From Rhynochetos jubatus (Eukaryota; Chordata; Aves; Eurypygiformes; Rhynochetidae): 64,000 nucleotides of DNA. A program made the translations under genes and the position numbers. Positions 59,301 to 64,000 of the stretch are shown here, piece after piece. The notes below the pieces were generated by a model, which did no database searches, was not told where the DNA came from, and saw only the letters and a program-made list of their open reading frames with translations. How positions within the stretch are numbered: position 1 is the first letter of the stretch; every line of letters starts with the position of its first letter. The stretch lies in contig CM050659.1 of NCBI GenBank assembly GCA_027574665.1, forward strand, positions 16,469,001-16,533,000, given 5' to 3'.

Positions 59301-62300
59301 ATGGCTCCTTCCCCTGCTTTCCTAGCCAGAACCCGGGGGGGGCCGTGGCCGGAAACCGCGGTCGGCAACTTCTAGGGTTAGGGTTAGGGTTAGGGTCCGG
59401 AGAACCAGAAAGCCCACAGCTCCAGGGATAATTGGGATTGCAAAGGCCTGCCAAGAGGAGCACGACACTGCACAGACATGGCTCCTTCCCCCACTTTCCT
59501 AGCCAGAGCCCGGGGGGGGCCATGGCCGGAAACCGCGGTCGGCAACTTCTAGGGTTAGGGTTAGGGTTAGGGTCCGGAGAACCAGAAAGCCCACAGCTCC
59601 AGGGATAATTGGGATTGCAAAGGCCTGCCAAGAGGAGCACGACACTGCACAGACATGGCTCCTTCCCCTGCTTTCCTAGCCAGAACCCAGGGGGGGCCTT
59701 CGCCGGAAACCGCGGTCGGCAACTTCTAGGGTTAGGGTTAGGGTTAGGGTCCGGAGAACCAGAAAGCCCACAGCTCCAGGGATAATTGGGATTGCAAAGG
59801 CCTGCCAAGAGGAGCACGACACTGCACAGACATGGCTCCTTCCCCTGCTTTCCTAGCCAGAACCCAGGGGGGGCCGTGGCCGGAAACCGCGGTCGGCAAC
59901 TTCTAGGGTTAGGGTTAGGGTCCGGAGAACCAGAAAGCCCACAGCTCCAGGGATAATTGGGATTGCAAAGGCCTGCCAAGAGGAGCACGACACTGCACCG
60001 ACATGGCTCCTTCCCCAGCTTTCCTAGCCAGAACCCAGGGGGGGCCGTGGCCGGAAACCGCGGTCGGCAACTTCTAGGGTTAGGGTTAGGGTTAGGGTCC
60101 GGAGAACCAGAAAGCCCACAGCTCCAGGGATAATTGGGATTGCAAAGGCCTGCCAAGAGGAGCACGACACTGCACAGACATGGCTCCTTCCCCCACTTTC
60201 CTAGCCAGAACCCGGGGGTGTCCGTGGCCGGAAACCGCGGTCGGCAACTTCTAGGGTTAGGGTTAGGGTCCGGAGAACCAGAAAGCCCACAGCTCCAGGG
60301 ATAATTGGGATTGCAAAGGCCTGCCAAGAGGAGCACGACACTGCACAGACATGGCTCCTTCCCCTGCTTTCCTAGCCAGAACCCGGGGGGGGCCGTGGCC
60401 GGAAACCGCGGTCGGCAACTTCTAGGGTTAGGGTTAGGGTTAGGGTCCGGAGAACCAGAAAGCCCACAGCTCCAGGGATAATTGGGATTGCAAAGGCCTG
60501 CCAAGAGGAGCACGACACTGCACAGACATGGCTCCTTCCCCTGCTTTCCTAGCCAGAACCCGAGGGGGGCCGTGGCCGGAAACCGCGGTCGGCAACTTCT
60601 AGGGTTAGGGTTAGGGTTAGGGTCCGGAGAACCAGAAAGCCCACAGCTCCAGGGATAATTGGGATTGCAAAGGCCTGCCAAGAGGAGCACGACACTGCAC
60701 AGACATGGCTCCTTCCCCTGCTTTCCTAGCCAGAACCCGGGGGGGGCCGTGGCCGGAAACCGCGGTCGGCAACTTCTAGGGTTAGGGTTAGGGTCCGGAG
60801 AACCAGAAAGCCCACAGCTCCAGGGATATTTGGGATTGCAAAGGCCTGCCAAGAGGAGCACGACACTGCACAGACATGGCTCCTTGCCCTGCTTTCCTAG
60901 CCAGAACTCAGGGGGGGCCGTGGCTGGAAACCGCGGTCGGCAACTTCTAGGGTTAGGGTCCGGAGAAGCAGAAAGCCCACAGCTCCAGGGATAATTGGGA
61001 TTGCAAAGGCCTGCCAAGAGGAGCACGACACTGCACCGCCATGGCTCCTTCCCCTGCTTTCCTAGCCAGAACCCAGGGGGGGCCGTGGCCGGAAACCGCG
61101 GTCGGCAACTTCTAGGGTTAGGGTTAGGGTTAGGGTCCGGAGAACCAGAAAGCCCACAGCTCCAGGGATAATTGGGATTGCAAAGGCCTGCCAAGAGGAG
61201 CACGACACTGCACCGACATGGCTCCTTCCCCTGCTTTCCTAGCCAGAACGTGGGGGGGGCCGTGGCCGGAAACCGCGGTTGGTAACTTCTAGGGTTAGGG
61301 TTAGGGATAGGGTCCGGAGAACCAGAAAGCCCACAGCTCCAGGGATAATTGGGATTGCAAAGGCCTGCCAAGAGGAGCACGACACTGCACAGACATGGCT
61401 CCTTCCCCTGCTTTCCTAGCCAGAACCCGGGGGGGGCCGTGGCCGGAAACCGCGGTCGGCAACTTCTAGGGTTAGGGTTAGGGTCCGGAGAACCAGAAAG
61501 CCCAGAGCTCCAGGGATAATTGGGATTGCAAAGGCCTGCCAAGAGGAGCACGACACTGCACAGACATGGCTCCTTCCCCCACTTTCCTAGCCAGAACCCG
61601 GGGGGGGCCGTGGCCGGAAACCGCGGTCGGCAACTTCTAGGGTTAGGGTTAGGGTCCGGAGAACCAGAAAGCCCACAGCTCCAGGGATAATTGGGATTGC
61701 AAAGGCCTGCCAAGAGGAGCACGACACTGCACAGACATGGCTCCTTCCCCTGCTTTCCTAGCCAGAACCCGGGGGGGGCCGTGGCCGGAAACCGCGGTCG
61801 GCAACTTCTAGGGTTAGGGTTAGGGTTAGGGTCCGGAGAACCAGAAAGCCCACAGCTCCAGGGATAATTGGGATTGCAAAGGCCTGCCAAGAGGAGCACG
61901 ACACTGCACAGACATGGCTCCTTCCCCTGCTTTCCTAGCCAGAACCCGAGGGGGGCCGTGGCCGGAAACCGCGGTCGGCAACTTCTAGGGTTAGGGTTAG
62001 GGTTAGGGTCCGGAGAACCAGAAAGCCCACAGCTCCAGGGATAATTGGGATTGCAAAGGCCTGCCAAGAGGAGCACGACACTGCACAGACATGGCTCCTT
62101 CCCCTGCTTTCCTAGCCAGAACCCGGGGGGGGCCGTGGCCGGAAACCGCGGTCGGCAACTTCTAGGGTTAGGGTTAGGGTCCGGAGAACCAGAAAGCCCA
62201 CAGCTCCAGGGATATTTGGGATTGCAAAGGCCTGCCAAGAGGAGCACGACACTGCACCGACATGGCTCCTTCCCCTGCTTTCCTAGCCAGAACCCAGGGG

Positions 62301-63999
62301 GGGCCGTGGCCGGAAACCGCGGTCGGCAACTTCTAGGGTTAGGGTTAGGGATAGGGTCCGGAGAACCAGAAAGCCCACAGCTCCAGGGATAATTGGGATT
62401 GCAAAGGCCTGCCAAGAGGAGCACGACACTGCACCGACATGGCTCCTTCCCCTGCTTTCCTAGCCAGAACCCAGGGGGGGCCATGGCCGGAAACCGCGGT
62501 TGGCAACTTCTAGGGTTAGGGTTAGGGATAGGGTCCGGAGAACCAGAAAGCCCACAGCTCCAGGGATAATTGGGATTGCAAAGGCCTGCCAAGAGGAGCA
62601 CGACACTGCACAGACATGGCTCCTTGCCCTGCTTTCCTAGCCAGAACTCAGGGGGGGCCGTGGCTGGAAACCGCGGTCGGCAACTTCTAGGGTTAGGGTC
62701 CGGAGAAGCAGAAAGCCCACAGCTCCAGGGATAATTGGGATTGCAAAGGCCTGCCAAGAGGAGCACGACACTGCACCGCCATGGCTCCTTCCCCTGCTTT
62801 CCTAGCCAGAACCCAGGGGGGGCCTTCGCCGGAAACCGCGGTCGGCAACTTCTAGGGTTAGGGTTAGGGTTAGGGTCCGGAGAACCAGAAAGCCCACAGC
62901 TCCAGGGATAATTGGGATTGCAAAGGCCTGCCAAGAGGAGCACGACACTGCACCGACATGGCTCCTTCCCCTGCTTTCCTAGCCAGAACCCAGGGGGGGC
63001 CTTCGCCGGAAACCGCGGTCGGCAACTTCTAGGGTTAGGGTTAGGGTTAGGGTCCAGAGAACCAGAAAGCCCACAGCTCCAGGGATATTTGGGTTTGCAA
63101 AGGCCTGCCAAGAGGAGCACGACACTGCACCGACATGGCTCCTTCCCCTGCTTTCCTAGCCAGAACGTGGGGGGGGCCGTGGCCGGAAACCGCGGTTGGC
63201 AACTTCCAGGGTTAGGGTTAGGGATAGGGTCCGGAGAACCAGAAAGCCCACAGCTCCAGGGATAATTGGGATTGCAAAGGCCTGCCAAGAGGAGCATGAC
63301 ACTGCACAGACATGGCTCCTTTCCCTGCTTTCCTAGCCAGAAGTCAGGGGGGGCCGTGGCTGGAAACCGGGGTCGGCAACTTCTAGGGTTAGGGTTAGGG
63401 TTAGGGTCCGGAGAACCAGAAAGCCCACAGCTCCAGGGATAATTGGGATTGCAAAGGCCTGCCAAGAGGAGCACGACACTGCACAGACATGGCTCCTTCC
63501 CCTGCTTTCCTAGCCAGAACCCAGGGGGGGCCTTCGCCGGAAACCGCCGTCGGCAACTTCTAGGGTTAGGGTTAGGGTCCGGAGAACCAGAAAGCCCACA
63601 GCTCCAGGGATAATTGGGATTGCAAAGGCCTGCCAAGAGGAGCACGACACTGCACAGACATGGCTCCTTCCCCTGCTTTCCTAGCCAGAACCCAGGGGGG
63701 GCCGTGGCCGGAAACCGCGGTCGGCAACTTCTAGGGTTAGGGTTAGGGTTAGGGTCCGGAGAACCAGAAAGCCCACAGCTCCAGGGATAATTGGGATTGC
63801 AAAGGCCTGCCAAGGGGAGCACGACACTGCACCGACATGGCTCCTTCCGCAGCTTTCCTAGACAGAACCCGGGGGGGGCCTTCGCCGGAAACCGCGGTCG
63901 GCAACTTCTAGGGTTAGGGTTAGGGTTAGGGTCCGGAGAACCAGAAAGCCCACAGCTCCAGGGATAATTGGGATTGCAAAGGCCTGCCAAGAGGAGCAC
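56332..63999 (-). other. 2,555-codon open frame made by the satellite; not judged a gene
   Basis: The minus-strand frame is open for 43 or so monomers because the unit (177 bp) and the hexamer (6 bp) are multiples of three and the consensus has no stop in this frame. Each period gives a 59-residue repeat containing CNPNYPWSCG and a PNPNPNP stretch from the CCCTAA strand; 171- and 165-bp units give 57 and 55 residues. Shorter relatives are 39,605-42,811 (1,068 codons), 48,570-51,611 (1,013) and 53,510-56,377 (955). Against coding: common variable sites change the residue (GKQGK/GKLGK, CLC/CRC/CWC), a one-base change in the G-run shifts frame, and at 53,510 a C-to-A change makes a stop. It continues off the right edge. 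Confidence 0.85.
56700..58800 (+). repeat. Large duplication, copy 1 (partner about 61,950-63,870)
   Basis: A run of monomers recurs at offset 5,250 bp, with the markers CTCCTTGCCCTGC (57,371 and 62,621), the 165-bp unit, GGGTTTGCAAAGG (57,841 and 63,091), CAGAACGTGGGG and AACTTCCAGGG (57,951 and 63,201). Towards the right the offset falls to 5,073 bp (marker GCCAAGGGGAGC at 58,741 and 63,814) because the AAATGCCTGCC monomer near 58,550 is absent from the second copy. A related shorter piece lies at 60,240-61,100, offset 1,386 bp from the second copy. Confidence 0.82.
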
Positions 64000-64000
64000 G
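61950..64000 (+). repeat. Large duplication, copy 2
   Basis: This is the partner of 56,700-58,800, with one monomer missing and small differences such as CGCCGTCGGC near 63,546 for CGCGGTCGGC. It runs up to or past the window edge. Confidence 0.8.

Larger units (their letters stand above)
36701..64000 (+). repeat. Right array, main satellite block
   Basis: About 155 canonical monomers, again head to tail and in the same orientation, run off the right edge of the window. It is a patchwork of recently duplicated multimers. Units of 165 bp (for example near 57,437, 60,948 and 62,689) and 183 bp occur among 171- and 177-bp units. From about 50 kb onward many units carry CGGTTGGCAAC and an ATAGGG in the hexamer block. 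No gene is visible. Confidence 0.96.

Noticed and set aside
1-64000. CRISPR-like array (regular repeats)
   Set aside because: The whole period is conserved with no unique spacers, the unit is far too long, and the sequence is telomeric in character.
1-64000. True terminal telomere
   Set aside because: No uninterrupted TTAGGG tract longer than about five repeats occurs anywhere, and satellite sequence continues to both window edges.

Overview
The whole window is non-coding, tandemly repeated DNA. Its basic unit is a satellite monomer of about 177 bp, repeated head to tail roughly 350 times, and every monomer carries its own short block of the telomere hexamer TTAGGG. The telomere motif, the GC-rich CpG-bearing satellite, the nested segmental duplications and the absence of any recognisable gene fit the subtelomere (or a large interstitial telomere-satellite block) of a vertebrate chromosome. 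I cannot name the species from sequence alone. All hexamer blocks I examined read TTAGGG on the + strand, with no inversion. If the block keeps normal chromosome polarity, the telomere lies beyond the right end.

Layout. (1) 1-26,319: left satellite array, mostly 177-bp monomers mixed with 176-bp ones (six instead of seven Gs in the G-run). It holds pairs of multi-kilobase duplications, including offsets of about 4.95 kb and a tandem 2,128-bp higher-order repeat at 21,290-25,545. (2) 25,700-about 33,457: a 3,171-bp compound unit present as two apparently identical copies and one shortened third copy. Each copy contains canonical monomers, a 1.1-kb non-satellite insert (with a G-rich tract and a seven-copy 23-bp minisatellite), three decayed monomers and a run of a clearly older 'type 2' monomer. 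(3) 33,458-64,000: right satellite array. It starts with a zone of shorter 171-bp monomers and then becomes a patchwork of near-identical multimers (offsets of about 3.16, 1.07-1.24, 3.01 and 5.25 kb). It continues past the window edge.

Monomer lengths are quantised (165, 171, 177, 183 bp) by the number of hexamers. Because 177 and 6 are both multiples of 3 and the consensus has no stop in one minus-strand frame, very long open frames arise, up to 2,555 codons at 56,332-63,999. I regard these as by-products of the repeat, not genes: variable positions are freely amino-acid-changing, single-base length changes in the G-run break the frame, and nonsense changes occur. No protein-coding gene, tRNA, rRNA or CRISPR array is supported. 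The points of most interest are the telomere-protein and G-quadruplex potential built into every monomer, the amplified insert, the old monomer type at its edge, and chimeric monomers that record recombination at or near the hexamer block.
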